In this document: positions 23,481 through 33,720 of the stretch, one piece after another
Numbering within the stretch: the first letter of the stretch is position 1
How the letters are laid out: every line of letters begins with the position of its first letter
Source: Atherix ibis
Taxonomy: Eukaryota; Arthropoda; Insecta; Diptera; Athericidae
Length of the DNA stretch: 64,000 nt
Assembly (NCBI GenBank): GCA_958298945.1
Contig: OY282606.1
Coordinates: 77,549,622-77,613,621, forward strand
Reading direction: 5' to 3'
Position numbers and translations under genes: made by a program
The notes under the pieces: model-generated
The model's database searches: none
Told to the model about the DNA's origin: nothing
The model's input: the letters and a program-made list of their open reading frames with translations, nothing else

Positions 23481-24110
23481 CCCACGATTACACCATTCGA
23501 GAAATGCTCAAATTATTTGAGCCAAATGTTTGTCTCAAATTCCTCCAATTGGACAAAGTTCACACCATTCGAGCAATGGACGAATTAATTCCTTAGCTCG
23601 AACATTTTTGCTCGAGTCTTTTGAGGGAAAATGAAAATGTCTCGATTGCGGGCTCGAATAGTATTTGAGCAGTGATTACACGTGAGCTCGATCAAAGTTA
23701 ACTCAGTCAGAATTTGTTTGAGCCACGATTTTTTTCTTCATCCATTTGGCATTTGTTTTGTTTTCGTGGACAATTTTCAATCCTATTTTCTTTCGTTTTG
23801 CAGTCCAACAAAAAAATATGAACAACATAAAAGAAAATGATAAATATTTTAAGTAAAGGAAATTGGGATAATTCAAGAGAATGCAACTACGAAAACGAAC
23901 TGCAGCAATGAGAGCAGCTGTTGCAACGATGTGAACATTTCTATTCAAGCTTTTTATTTGAGCTTGTTGCCTAAAATGGTCCATAATTTGAGACGATTAC
24001 ACTATTTGAGCAAATCTTCATATTTCGTTTGTCTCCAACATGCTCGATCGAGGGGATTGTGTTCGTCCAACATGTTCAAACATATATAACACCGCTCAAG
24101 CCGAAAAAAT
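23480..24110. mobile_element. Candidate non-autonomous DNA transposon with TTTGAGC/GCTCGA motif arrays
   Basis: Both flanks carry dense repeats of TTTGAGC, GCTCGA and CATTCGAG-type words (about 23500-23720 and 23945-24105). GATTACAC occurs three times, at about 23486, 23674 and 23994. The less repetitive centre holds a 93-codon frame (23703-23984, minus) with no catalytic motif. The plan resembles the 10.4-11.0 kb candidate, where GATCACAC/GATGACAC occurs with a different companion motif. Termini and target duplication were not resolved. Confidence 0.4.
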
Positions 24111-24126
24111 GGACGATTTTTTCTAA

Positions 24127-24322
24127 AATGGGATGTAATATCGATACCAAGAATATTCATCAAATACCAGGCTTTTGTCTGAATGGGATGTGATATCGAT
24201 ACCAGGAATATTCATCGAATATCAGCCTTTTCAGCTGATATTTAGCTGGTATTAAGGGACACATACATGGTATTCAACATAGTATTGATACTACGTGGTA
24301 TCGATACCAGATGTGTGTCCCT
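24127..24322. repeat. 55-bp tandem duplication plus a 69-bp inverted-repeat module
   Basis: Two 55-bp units (24127-24181 and 24182-24236), about 90 percent alike, each contain ATATCGATACCA. They are followed by a module (24254-24322) whose ends are AGGGACACATACATGGTAT and the reverse complement of AGGGACACACATCTGGTATC. The whole block is rich in the palindromic word GGTATCGATACC. It may be a small MITE next to a duplicated flank. Confidence 0.65.
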
Positions 24323-24334
24323 ACAATTAGTCTT

Positions 24335-24485
24335 TAAAGAAGGAATTAAGCTTAATTAGAATATCGCATGTATAAATGTTGAAGAGAATGGGACTAAGTA
24401 TGCTGCCTTGCGGAACACCAGCTAATATCAGAAATATATCGAGAGTTCGTTAACTTCATATATTCCAAAATATTGTTAACCAAAT
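24335..24485 (-). mobile_element. LINE reverse-transcriptase fragment
   Basis: On the minus strand the region 24361-24420 reads PQGSILSPILFNIYTCDI, the classical motif after the first catalytic Asp block in non-LTR reverse transcriptases. Only about 150 bp is recognisable and the frame does not continue. It belongs to a jockey-like element, possibly the family seen at 38.7-39.7 kb. Confidence 0.75.
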
Positions 24486-26827
24486 ATGAAATGCAAAAAA
24501 AAGGTTTTTTTTTACATTGTCTTGAAAGTTTTAGCCATTAGCCAGTACTAACTTATCTTAAGATCGGCTAATTAAAGATCTTCTCGAATTAAGGCAAATC
24601 TAAACTTTATTGTTAGAAGGTGAAAATGTTGAGTATTTTTATTTAGCGAATTATGTGTTGCCAATTAAGGGATATCATACGCATTAGTAAATGGCAAAAC
24701 GGAGGTTAGTTATTCGCCTCAGAAAGGCGCCAATAATAATAGCATTTTGTATTTTTATTTTTATACAAATTTGATATGAATTTAACGATAGGAAAAAAAG
24801 TACAAAATATCTGCACATGTCACACCCGATAAATTTGAATAAAAATTATTAAAATGAATTTCAATTAGAGTAAGTTCGGCTTTCTTTTAAATTGAATTTT
24901 AATTACCAATTGTGCACGTGCTAATATTAAGGACGTTTTTACACATTTTAATTTTATAACATAATAAAAATGTAGAAAATATTAATTTTTAATTTAATCG
25001 TATTTGATGTACTAAGTTCACGCATATATAAAATAAATTTTTACCACATTCTTCTCTCCTAATATTGTTAGTGTAATTCCATTTAAACAAAATTACCCAT
25101 TAAAGCATATTAAATCAATTTGTTCTTGCCAAAAGAAAGCTCTTTAATACTAATTTCTGTAATGCATTTGAATTTTGGTGTGAGCAACTAATTTAGGTGT
25201 TTAGCATATTTATAAGGGAAGAAAATAAACGAATAATTTTCTATGGCCACTTTTCACCTTGAAAATCGTGCCGTATTTTGTTTCTTTTAGTATAGGGGCA
25301 ATAACAAAATGCTTTGTGAATGAATCGATTTTCTTTTTCGGGGTTTTTCTTCGGGTTAAATTATTGTACATAACCTTAAACGGATTTTCTTACATTATCC
25401 GGACAAGTGTGGGTTGAAGGTTAACACCGAAAATATCGTAATGACCATTTTTGGAGATTACACTTTAAAGATAAATACAGAATTTATGATTACTAAGGAT
25501 ATTTTGTTCAAAAATTTAAGAAATAAGGTAATTTAGATAGTTGGAATTATAGGTGTTATCATTATTATCATAAAAGGATAATTATTAAAAGAAAAATTGG
25601 GACAACATGAGGGATTAAAACGTAATTTTATCGCTATCAAAAGTTGCGTGACAAAATCGAAGCCTTCTATTCGACAACATTTGAATTAAATATTCCGAAT
25701 TCAGGACAAATGTAGCCAAGGATATTTTGTTTTCAATAAGCTTATCTATTTTAAGTAACCTCGTAAATATAGATGTAATATGATTTCTGTTAATATACTT
25801 GCTAAAATTATAGTCGTAATCAAGGTTTTCCCCAATTAATGTGCTTATTATGAGGGCAATATGATAAGTAATTTATAAATGGAAGAGATACGGATAACTA
25901 TTTATCAATAATATTTGAAAAAAAGCTTTTGTGCCATTTTAAGGTCAATCAGCTTATCATTAACAAATTTTTAAGGGTGTCCAAAATAAAGCTATTCAAT
26001 TTCTTAATTTTTTTGGTCTAAGGAATACTGATACTAAATACGATTGGAATTTACGATAAATTTATATATTTGATGGATCAAAACAAATTACGAGGTTAAT
26101 ATGATAAGTTATAAATGCAACAGATGTAGTTGATATCAGCAAAAGGATATTATTTTTATCATCTCGAATATGTGTTCATTAGTTTGGTTTTAGAAGCCAT
26201 TGAAAGTAGACAAGGTTTGTGTTTTTTACTGATATGGGAAAAGTGAATTTCATGTGTTAATAAAGCACTATCTTTTGAGAAAAAAATCTACATCTAACAT
26301 AAAACCAAAACCAAGCTTAAAAATTATTGTGAAAACTCTTAGCATTGTATATAATGATTCAGAAATTTACTAAATTTCCATTGTGGTTGTGTACGAGCAC
26401 AAGTAATAAGTCCTGTGCTCAGGACGTCTGATTGAGGGTACCACTGAACAGACTATCGAATAAAAGTGTATGAAGCAGCTGACACAGTAAATATCTCAAC
26501 CTATAGTTAACATCTTACATGCAATTTTTGGTATGAGAAAGCTATCTTGAACTTTGAAATCTGTCACGTTTTTGGTCACACGCCGGCCATCTTACCTGGA
26601 ATGAAATTTTTGTTCAATTCTAAAATTATAACCGAAAGTAAGGACTATTTTCCAAGTTTGACAAATTGTACCACACGTATGATATAAAAAAATAGTTGGA
26701 ATATCTTTGGATGAAGTGTATTGAGCTAAAAAGAGACTATGTTGAAAAATAAATTAATGTTTGTTGAATAAATTAAGTTTTTATTTCATTTATCACTGAC
26801 TTATCATACTACCTTTGTTATGTATAT
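24486..26827. other. Unassigned stretch with one dispersed repeat
   Basis: No gene is seen. It contains one copy (25890-26095) of a repeat that recurs inverted at 45450-45670. Flanking it are two similar direct words, TTATGAGGGCAATATGATAA at 25849 and TTACGAGGTTAATATGATAA at 26088. A small patch at about 26560-26600 (CACACGCCGGCCATCTTACC) is less AT-rich but not identified. Confidence 0.5.
25890..26095 (+). repeat. Dispersed ~200-bp repeat, copy A
   Basis: It aligns with the reverse complement of 45450-45670. Shared blocks, in order, include ATCAATAATATTTG, CATTTT.AGGTCAA, TTATCATTAAC, AGGGTGTCCA, ATAAAGCTATT and CGATTGGAATTTACGATAAA. Similarity is roughly 75 percent. It has no coding content. 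Confidence 0.75.
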
Positions 26828-27732
26828 AACTTAATATTTTCGTAATTTCATATCATTTCTTCCTATTTTCGATTCTATTTTTTTTTTTTTTTTTAATACA
26901 GATGGGAATCTAATCTAAAAACAGAACGTTTACCAAAAAAATGTTTATTCAAATAAGTCCACTGCGATTATACTCACCATCAGCATTAGAAACTTTTCTT
27001 AAATATCCTTTTCGCAGCAATTTCGTTTTGCCTGAATAAGTTTTTCCTTTTCTAATGAGATTATTTGGTTGTAGGTGACATACTCGCATTTTGCCGAAAA
27101 TAAGTTCGTAGAAAATTATTCAAAGATTTTCCTACATTTTGATCGAGAAAAACTATGTTCTCGTATACACATACACATGCATAAGTAATAAGTGAACAAA
27201 ACTCAATTATTTTTGTAGAAAGTTTTGCAAATTATTCTTAAACGAAACGTATTAAAATACAACGCCATTGCGCTACTTTTCCTTTTTCCTACTTAAGTTC
27301 TTATGGTCTCTTCCTTGTCAATTTTTCTAGATTTTTTAAACAATTTTAAGCTCATAAATAGATATTATCTGTGATTAGGGTAATTTTCTTGAAGAACATA
27401 GTTTTTCTCGATCAATATGTAGGAAAATCTTTAAATAATTTTCTACGAACTTATTTTCGGCAAATTTGCGAGTATATCACCTACAACCAAATATTCTTAT
27501 TAGAAAAGGAAAAACTTATTCAGGCAAAACGAAATTGCTGCGAAAAGGATATTTAAGAAAAGTAAAGTTTCTAATGCTTATGGTGAGTATAATCGCCGTG
27601 GACTTATTTGAATAAACATTTTTGGTAAACGTTCTGTTTTTAGATTAGATTCCCATCTGTTATAAAAAAATTTAAAAAAAATAGAAACAAAAATAGCAAG
27701 AAATGACATGAAATTACGAAAACATTAAGGTT
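26828..27732. repeat. Long inverted repeat (fold-back), ~335-bp arms, 233-nt spacer
   Basis: The left arm, 26828-27160, and the right arm, 27394-27732, are reverse complements at roughly 95 percent by eye, with a few small indels. One example is an extra ACTTT word near 27565 in the right arm. The inner junction is GATCGAGAAAAACTATGTTC (ends 27160) against GAACATAGTTTTTCTCGATC (starts 27394). The outer part includes a poly-T (left) or A-rich (right) tract that is less well conserved. The 61-codon frame at 27371-27556 is just arm sequence. No transposase, TIR termini or target duplication was recognised. If transcribed it would form a long double-stranded hairpin RNA. Confidence 0.92.
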
Positions 27733-28859
27733 AATAGGCGGATATTTTATGACTTTCGGAACAGTTCAGAGGTTATCAATTTTATATTAGAAAAAATTCC
27801 ATTTCAGTTAAGTTAAAAAAGGAATTCTCCGGAAATTCAGACTTTCAATTGGAATAAAATGATGGGAAAAGAAATAGAAAAAAAAACAATTTATCAAAGT
27901 GGAGCAGAAAATATACAGTCAATCTCCGATATTTCTTCCAAAAGATTACGAGGCTATGTGTATGGTTGTGGCTGATACTTAAGTCGATGACTACTGGTGC
28001 TCCACAGTAAGAAGACGAAGAATTTATTAGATGCGTACGTACCATGAGTACGTATTTAGTATATTTACAATTTTCCAAATACCAACAAACGAATAAGCTT
28101 TTATTTATAAATTTACTTCATGGTTGGTGGTTACAGGTAATTGCAATCAATTTCCAAAAATGGTTTGCTCTCTCTTATGTTAAGTGAATGGGCTTTTTTG
28201 TCTTCTCAATTAGATTATGTAGTTTAGAAAGACAGTAGGTCGTAAATTTGGCGGGACGGATTCATATTGAAATCCAATATTTTAAGATAAAAATGTTTCA
28301 ATGTCTACAAAAATGTTAATTAATGGAAATTACAGATGATATTAGAAGTTATTTTGGACGAAAATATTTTAGCTATATTTTCAATAAAGTCGAGATGTGT
28401 TAATAAATTGATATAAATTGTTATTGCTTGTGCTAAATGGGCTTGAAGGGTAGTTAAATTTATGATTTTTGGTTTCGTTTCTAATAATCCGATTTTTATG
28501 TGAAAATAATTTCGACTTTATTTTTAATTATCTTAATTTGATAAAAATTTTTTATATTATTTTGAAATGGCGGTGAGAATATTAAAATGTTTTAACAAAT
28601 AAACGTACGCTTTGGTAAATAGAAGACATAGACTGGAACTTGGTTGGTCCTACTGTTGGAAATTATAAGAAATACTTCAGAATATAATATTTGTGTATGT
28701 TTATAATAAAAAGAAAATTATTTTAAATGAAAAATTTTCTAAACAAAGATTAGAACTGCCTTACCTTCATAACACTGTGACATTTTCGCTATGAATTTCC
28801 TCCAATTACCAGTATCTCATTTAATGAACGTATCTAGAAAAAAAGGATCTTAAAAATAA
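27733..28859. other. Unassigned stretch
   Basis: AT-rich, no feature recognised. A 77-codon frame at 27845-28078 (minus) shows no motif. Confidence 0.5.
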
Positions 28860-30540
28860 AAATTTAAACATTCGCCAATTTTATGCATAATCTATATCGT
28901 TTATAAGTGACATTTATATTGATAATCCGACTATAGGACCGAGTAAAATCTTAAAAATTTTATGAGATCTAATTTTATGGGTAATTTTATAGTAACTTCA
29001 AACGATGTTAAATTAAAAAATCAGAAGAATTTCAGTCCGATTAAAGACACTAGAAATATAGCATACGAAAAATCCTAGAAATTTTATAGCGTCTATAATG
29101 TATTGAACTTAAAATTACAATCACTTCCAATTATAGAATTTAGAAAAATCGAAGAAATTTTATGGTATCTCATATAATGGAAAATTTTGTAGCGTCTACA
29201 AATGACATTGGAATTGATAATCCGATTATAGGATGTAGCAGTCATAAAAAATTTATGGAAAATTTTATAGCGACTACAAAAGCGTTGGGTTCAAAATTGC
29301 AGAAATTTCGATTATAGGATCTAGTAAAATTTAAGAAATTTTATGGGATATCATTTAATGGAAAATCTTTTAGCGTCTATAAATGACATTAAAAATGATA
29401 GGCCTATTATAGGATCTAGAATTAATGTTCGAAATTTTTTGGATTGTAATTTTTTGGAAACTTTATAGCGACAACTAGCGATGTTAAATTAAAAAATCGC
29501 AAGCAAATTCTGATTGAAGAATCTGTAAATATACAATAATAAAGATACTAGCAATTTTATAGTCTACGACTGATGTTGAGTTAAAAATTGTAAGGACCTC
29601 CGATTGTAGAATCTAGAAACATTGAAGAAATTTTATCGCATCTTATTAATTGGAAAATTTTATAGCATCTGCATTGTTATTGATAATGCGATGATAGGAT
29701 CTAGAAAAATCATGGAAATTTATGGGAAATTTTATAGCGACTACAAACTGCATTAAATTCGAAAATCGTAAGAACTTCCAATTAAAGGATTCAAAAATAT
29801 ATCATAGGAGAAATTTTATAGTATCTAAACTGACTTAAATTTTAAAATGACGATAATTTTTCATTATAAGATCTATAAATATCTCGTAAGAAAGATTTTA
29901 GTAAATTTATATGATCTAGAAATTGGTAAAAATGACAAATTACTCTGTTAGCCCTCGAAGCTTTTCGTAACTCGTCGCAACCTGTTAAACAATAGGGACG
30001 TCGAGTTGCATTGTGTTCCCGGTCATTTTGGTGTCCTAGGTAATGAATGAGCTGATAGCTTGTCAGGAGAGGCTCTTCACTGCCCTTTGCTTACTGAAAT
30101 TCCAAACTCGCCAAGCCTATAGACTAGGACCAATGTAGCAAGATTTCTTTCTTGTCAATGCCAAACATTGGAAAGCCAGTCACCTATCCATGATTTCTTC
30201 CTTGGCAACCAAACTCGCCATTCATGCCCCTCTTTTGTCGTTCAATTCACCTTTATCCATATATTAAAATGACCTCTGGCTCTCAGAGACATTACATACA
30301 AATAAACAAAGAAATTTAAAATAGCAGGAACTTCCAATAAAAGAATTTACAAAATTTTTATAAATTTTACAGGATCTAAAATGAAGAGAATTTCCCATTA
30401 TAGGAGATCTAGAAATTTGTAATGATCCTAGGAATATAAAAGAATCTAGATATTATTGAACAAATCTTATACGACTTATAAATAACCTTAAGTTAAAAAC
30501 GGCACGGCCTTTCGATTTTTATTGAATTTAAAATTTGTTC
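28860..30540. repeat. Degenerate satellite-like tandem array, ~80-100-bp monomers
   Basis: About a dozen diverged monomers are seen. Each contains words such as AATTTTATAGCG(T/A)CTACAAA, (G)ACATTG, CCGATTATAGGATCTAGAAA and AGAAATTTTATGG. The TTTTATAGCG-like word recurs near 28990, 29078, 29180, 29262, 29368, 29464, 29554, 29653, 29731 and 29816, and weaker after 30350. The spacing is about 75-105 bp. Alternate monomers look more alike (T-A-G-C-G-T-C-T versus T-A-G-C-G-A-C-T plus GATGTTAAATT), suggesting a dimeric higher-order unit. A LINE fragment interrupts the array at 29940-30330. Confidence 0.85.
29940..30330 (+). mobile_element. LINE (jockey-like) RNase H/ORF2 tail inserted in the tandem array
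   Basis: In broken plus-strand frames one reads ALEAFRNSSQPVKQ, then VELHCVPGHFGVLGNE (the V-P-G-H-x-G-x-x-G-N-E block of RNase H), then ADSLSGEALHCPLLTEIP, and FLGNQTRHSCPSFVVQFT. The order is that of the RNase H domain and C-terminal tail of jockey-like ORF2. Satellite-like sequence resumes immediately after it, so the LINE piece interrupts the array. It is related to the tail at 2756-3045. Confidence 0.8.
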
Positions 30541-30634
30541 ATTATCAAAGGTGCTTAAAGAAACACTGTAGAGATTTTTAAATGTTTTAATAAAGTATTT
30601 AGTTAAAAAAATTATGATTTTTATAAAAGAAGTG

Positions 30635-30715
30635 TTATTGTAAATTTCAAAACACAAAAGCTACTCAAAACAATTTGAGTTTTGAGTAGATTTTGTGTTT
30701 TGAAATTTACAATAA
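30635..30715. repeat. Hairpin, 37-bp arms with one mismatch, 7-nt loop
   Basis: The left arm, 30635-30671, starts TTATTGTAAATTTCAAAACA. The right arm, 30679-30715, is its reverse complement except for one position. The very short loop favours a replication template switch as the origin. Confidence 0.92.
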
Positions 30716-32874
30716 GAGTGGAGTCAGTACAAATTTGAGACGATGAAAATTTTTTTTAGTCACTATCTGCACATAATTATAAATATTATATACCGTTAAG
30801 AGTGCCGAACCATGAAAAATCTATTCCGATTTATAATCAACTACCTCATTATCTAATGGTTATAAATTTATTACAATTACAAGTATGTAATACCAACCAC
30901 TGTAAAGAAAATATTGCTTTACAATTACGCAAAAGAGGAAAAACTAGTTACAATTTATTTTATAATAGTTTCAATTAATCTAATGTATATTTACGTATGA
31001 GTAATAAAAAGATAGTAGTCATATTTAACTCTAAGGAGTATTTAAAATTAATCATAACAAAGAAAGTAAGTCTGTGTAAACCTTCAATTTAAAATTAACA
31101 TCTTTTCCGGAATTCCATCATTTTTCTATGAAACCGACAGTAATACAAAAATTAATTCGAACGTAATTCACAAATTATTCCGAAAAAATAATTAAATAGG
31201 GGAGAAAGGGTAGTTTTAGGTAAATACTTTTGTAGAATATATAAAATGACTAAGTTTTTTTTTAACCAAACAAATGCAATATTTTATAAAAAATTATTTC
31301 GTGTTGACTCAGGTTGAAAGTAATTATTGTAAGTACATAAACGGAAAAACCAAAGAAAAAAAAATTAAAAGTACTATAAAAAATTAATAAAATTTGTAAT
31401 CACGAAATGCATCTACACAATTTAGTGAGAAATCGATTAATAGCTTCCCGTACCGTATTCATTTGAAATGACAAGACATGTTATCGTACTTTGTTCAGGT
31501 GCACTTCTACAAGTACTAATACCTCTTCGCCATCTTCATTGATTACGATTATATTTAAGATTTTCCGAAGACCTTCCAATTGTTTTAGCGTGTTTCGATC
31601 GCAAATGAAAGTTTGTGTAAACGAAAGTGCGGAAAGTAAACACCTCCACTTTTGATTGGAAAATCTTTTGGTTGTTTAGTTTTTTTCCCCTTGTTTTGAT
31701 AAATCAACGAAAAAGCAAATAATTTAATGCGATTGCACAGAAAATTTGTGTTCGGTATCTCGCACTTGGATTCGCTTGACCGTAAAGCATTTGTCCGGAA
31801 CAAACTGTGCCATAACGCAATACAGTTGCCGATAGCCACTAAATGCAGATGAGTCTGAATATTTTTCGCAATAATAAAGAAAATTCGAATGACTTAGAAA
31901 ATTAATATACGCCAAAGGCATCAACACGTTCACCTGTTTATAGTGACTAATACCGATTGTTGAATCTTCATTCCGTCTTCCACAGCATTTTTGAATTAAT
32001 GATCCAATTGTCAAAATATTGTATATGCAAATTGATGTGCAAACACACAAGGAATTCGCATTATTGACACATAATATACACGTATTACGATATACAGAGT
32101 AGTCCTGAGCTAATGGTCATAAATGGATGAGATGATTACTTGGTTCAAGTAAAATCGTATGGGTTGGGGAGCAGGCATAGTTTTTTGCACTTCCTCTGAG
32201 CTACAGGGCGTTTATATAAACAGTACTTCTGAAATTAGTAGCACACTGATTAAATAGAAAAATAAATAAATATTTAAATTTTATACTAAATTTATTAGTA
32301 AAAGTATTTTTATTTAAGAGTAACACCGGTTCAAATGTAGATTTTTGAAATTTTTTTCTTCAAAATTTAACCAAATACAATTTATTGAATATGATATACG
32401 TTTTTTAAGATGCGGTATATTGTTGATTACATTTTGATTACACAAAGTTTTTATGTATCTCCTACCGTTGTTCAGGTAAAGCAGTATTTATCTATCCAAT
32501 TTCCCTTTTAACATTCCTTTTCGGAACATGAGCACCTCTGCAAATGATCTAAATACTTTCGTGTCGGTTTTACGATCATGCCTGTTTGTCTTCGCAGAGC
32601 AGATGATCGGTGCAGTTTTTTGGTGCGGTGCCAAGCTTCGTTTAGTAAGAAGAGCGGCCATTCTTTCTCTTTCGGGTTGTTGTCTTTGACAAATACGGGT
32701 GTTTATTTACGATATGCTTTCCTTCCGAAAGCTGGTATTGATATTTCCGTACTACTGATGGCTGATTGCTTTTCAGGTGTTTTATGTGCACATTTTTTAA
32801 GGAAAGAATAACGGGATAGGGAAATTAAAGTAGAATAGAAAGTAAAATATTTTATGGAAATCAGCATAGAACTA
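30716..32874. other. Unassigned stretch
   Basis: No gene is supported. Overlapping frames on the minus strand at 31585-31839 and 31724-32050 (84 and 108 codons) and on both strands at 32578-32903 have no recognised domain. The part from about 32540 to 32874 is less AT-rich and may be the body of a SINE whose tRNA-like head follows. Confidence 0.45.
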
Positions 32875-32946
32875 TGCCTCAGTGGAATTCGAACCAACGA
32901 CATTTTGGATACTAGTCAAGCACGCTAACAACTGTGCTACCGGGCA
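32875..32946 (-). repeat. tRNA-like sequence, probably a SINE head or tRNA pseudogene
   Basis: On the minus strand this 72-nt stretch has a Pol III A box (TAGCACAGTTG), a D-stem GCAC/GTGC and a B box in a T-arm (GTTGGTTCGAATTCCAC). Its acceptor stem is partial: TGCCCGG against TGAGGCA. Length and spacing are tRNA-like. The anticodon stem does not pair in any register I tried and the acceptor has mismatches. A functional tRNA is therefore unlikely; a tRNA-derived SINE or a pseudogene fits better. Confidence 0.55.
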
Positions 32947-32948
32947 GA

Positions 32949-33022
32949 CAAAGCGGCATTTAGACTGGCTTGATAAATAAAATTCGAATTTTATTTATCA
33001 AGCCAGTCTAAATAACGCTTTG
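32949..33022. repeat. 74-bp near-perfect palindrome without spacer
   Basis: The centre lies between 32985 and 32986 (AATTCG|CGAATT overlap, TTCGAA core). Arms of 37 bp match except at two positions near 32956-32957. It starts three bases beyond the tRNA-like sequence. Confidence 0.92.
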
Positions 33023-33199
33023 ACGATTTTTTTCAATATCAGTCAAACCAATAATAATTGTTTTTTCCTTTTTTATTGTGTTGAAAATAGTTTTAAATGT
33101 ACTAGAGCTACTCAAAGTAGCCTTCCGTCAACTAAATTACTTTATGATAAAGGTTTATCTAATTTGTGCCTTGGAAAGTAAAGTTAAATAAAACAAACT

Positions 33200-33720
33200 T
33201 TAAATTCAGATTATGATGAAATTTTTATTGGATATTGCCATTACGCATACAAATGATCACCACGAGACTTCTTGCAGAACTCGATTCTTTCGAGTTAATT
33301 TTTGATGATTAATTTTTTGCTCATTTTGGGTTTTAATTCGCTCATTTTGAGTTTTAATTCGGTCATAACTTGCAGGTATTGGTGTTTAAATGCTCTAAAG
33401 TTCAACGGCGTCAAGTCACATAATCTTGGAGGCCAATTGACATAATCAAATTTCGAAATTTGCGCGTATTAGAAACTTTACTATGATGCAGATTAAAATC
33501 ATCAAGTTAAGGCCAAAAAAAAAGTCTGTTGTCACATGACCATAGTGCTCAGAATTGACGGATCTAAAAGATACGTGCCAATGACAACCTCAAACCAAAA
33601 TGACACTAGAGTGTCAGTTTTTGTGGACACGATATTGTGGGTCTTCAAAGCCCAATAAACGACAGTTTTGCTTTTTTAAGTATACACCGAGCGAGAAATA
33701 AGCCTCCTTGCTAAAGAAAA
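33200..33720 (-). mobile_element. Degenerate transposase relic (DUF4817-type), antisense
   Basis: It carries the same ordered antisense blocks as the relic at 20960-21570: CCACGAGACTTCTTGCAG, AAGTTCAACGGCGTCAAGTC, TTGGAGGCCAATTGACATAA and CATAGTGCTCAGAATTGACG. A 21-bp local duplication (GCTCATTTTGGGTTTTAATTC, then with GAG for GGG) sits at 33321-33361. No open frame survives. It is an independent insertion rather than a duplicate, because the blocks are differently decayed. Confidence 0.7.

Noticed and set aside
28860..30540. CRISPR-like array
   Set aside because: Monomers are diverged, contiguous and lack constant repeats separated by unique spacers; the DNA is eukaryotic.
31724..32050. 108-codon minus-strand frame MCVCTSICIYNIL...
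   Set aside because: No recognisable domain, no splice or promoter context, and another unrelated frame overlaps it.
32578..32903. Opposed frames of 77 and 66 codons next to the tRNA-like sequence
   Set aside because: They overlap antisense and lie in what is probably SINE body; neither has a known motif.
32875..32946. Functional tRNA gene
   Set aside because: The anticodon stem does not pair in any register and the acceptor stem has two clear mismatches; called tRNA-like instead.
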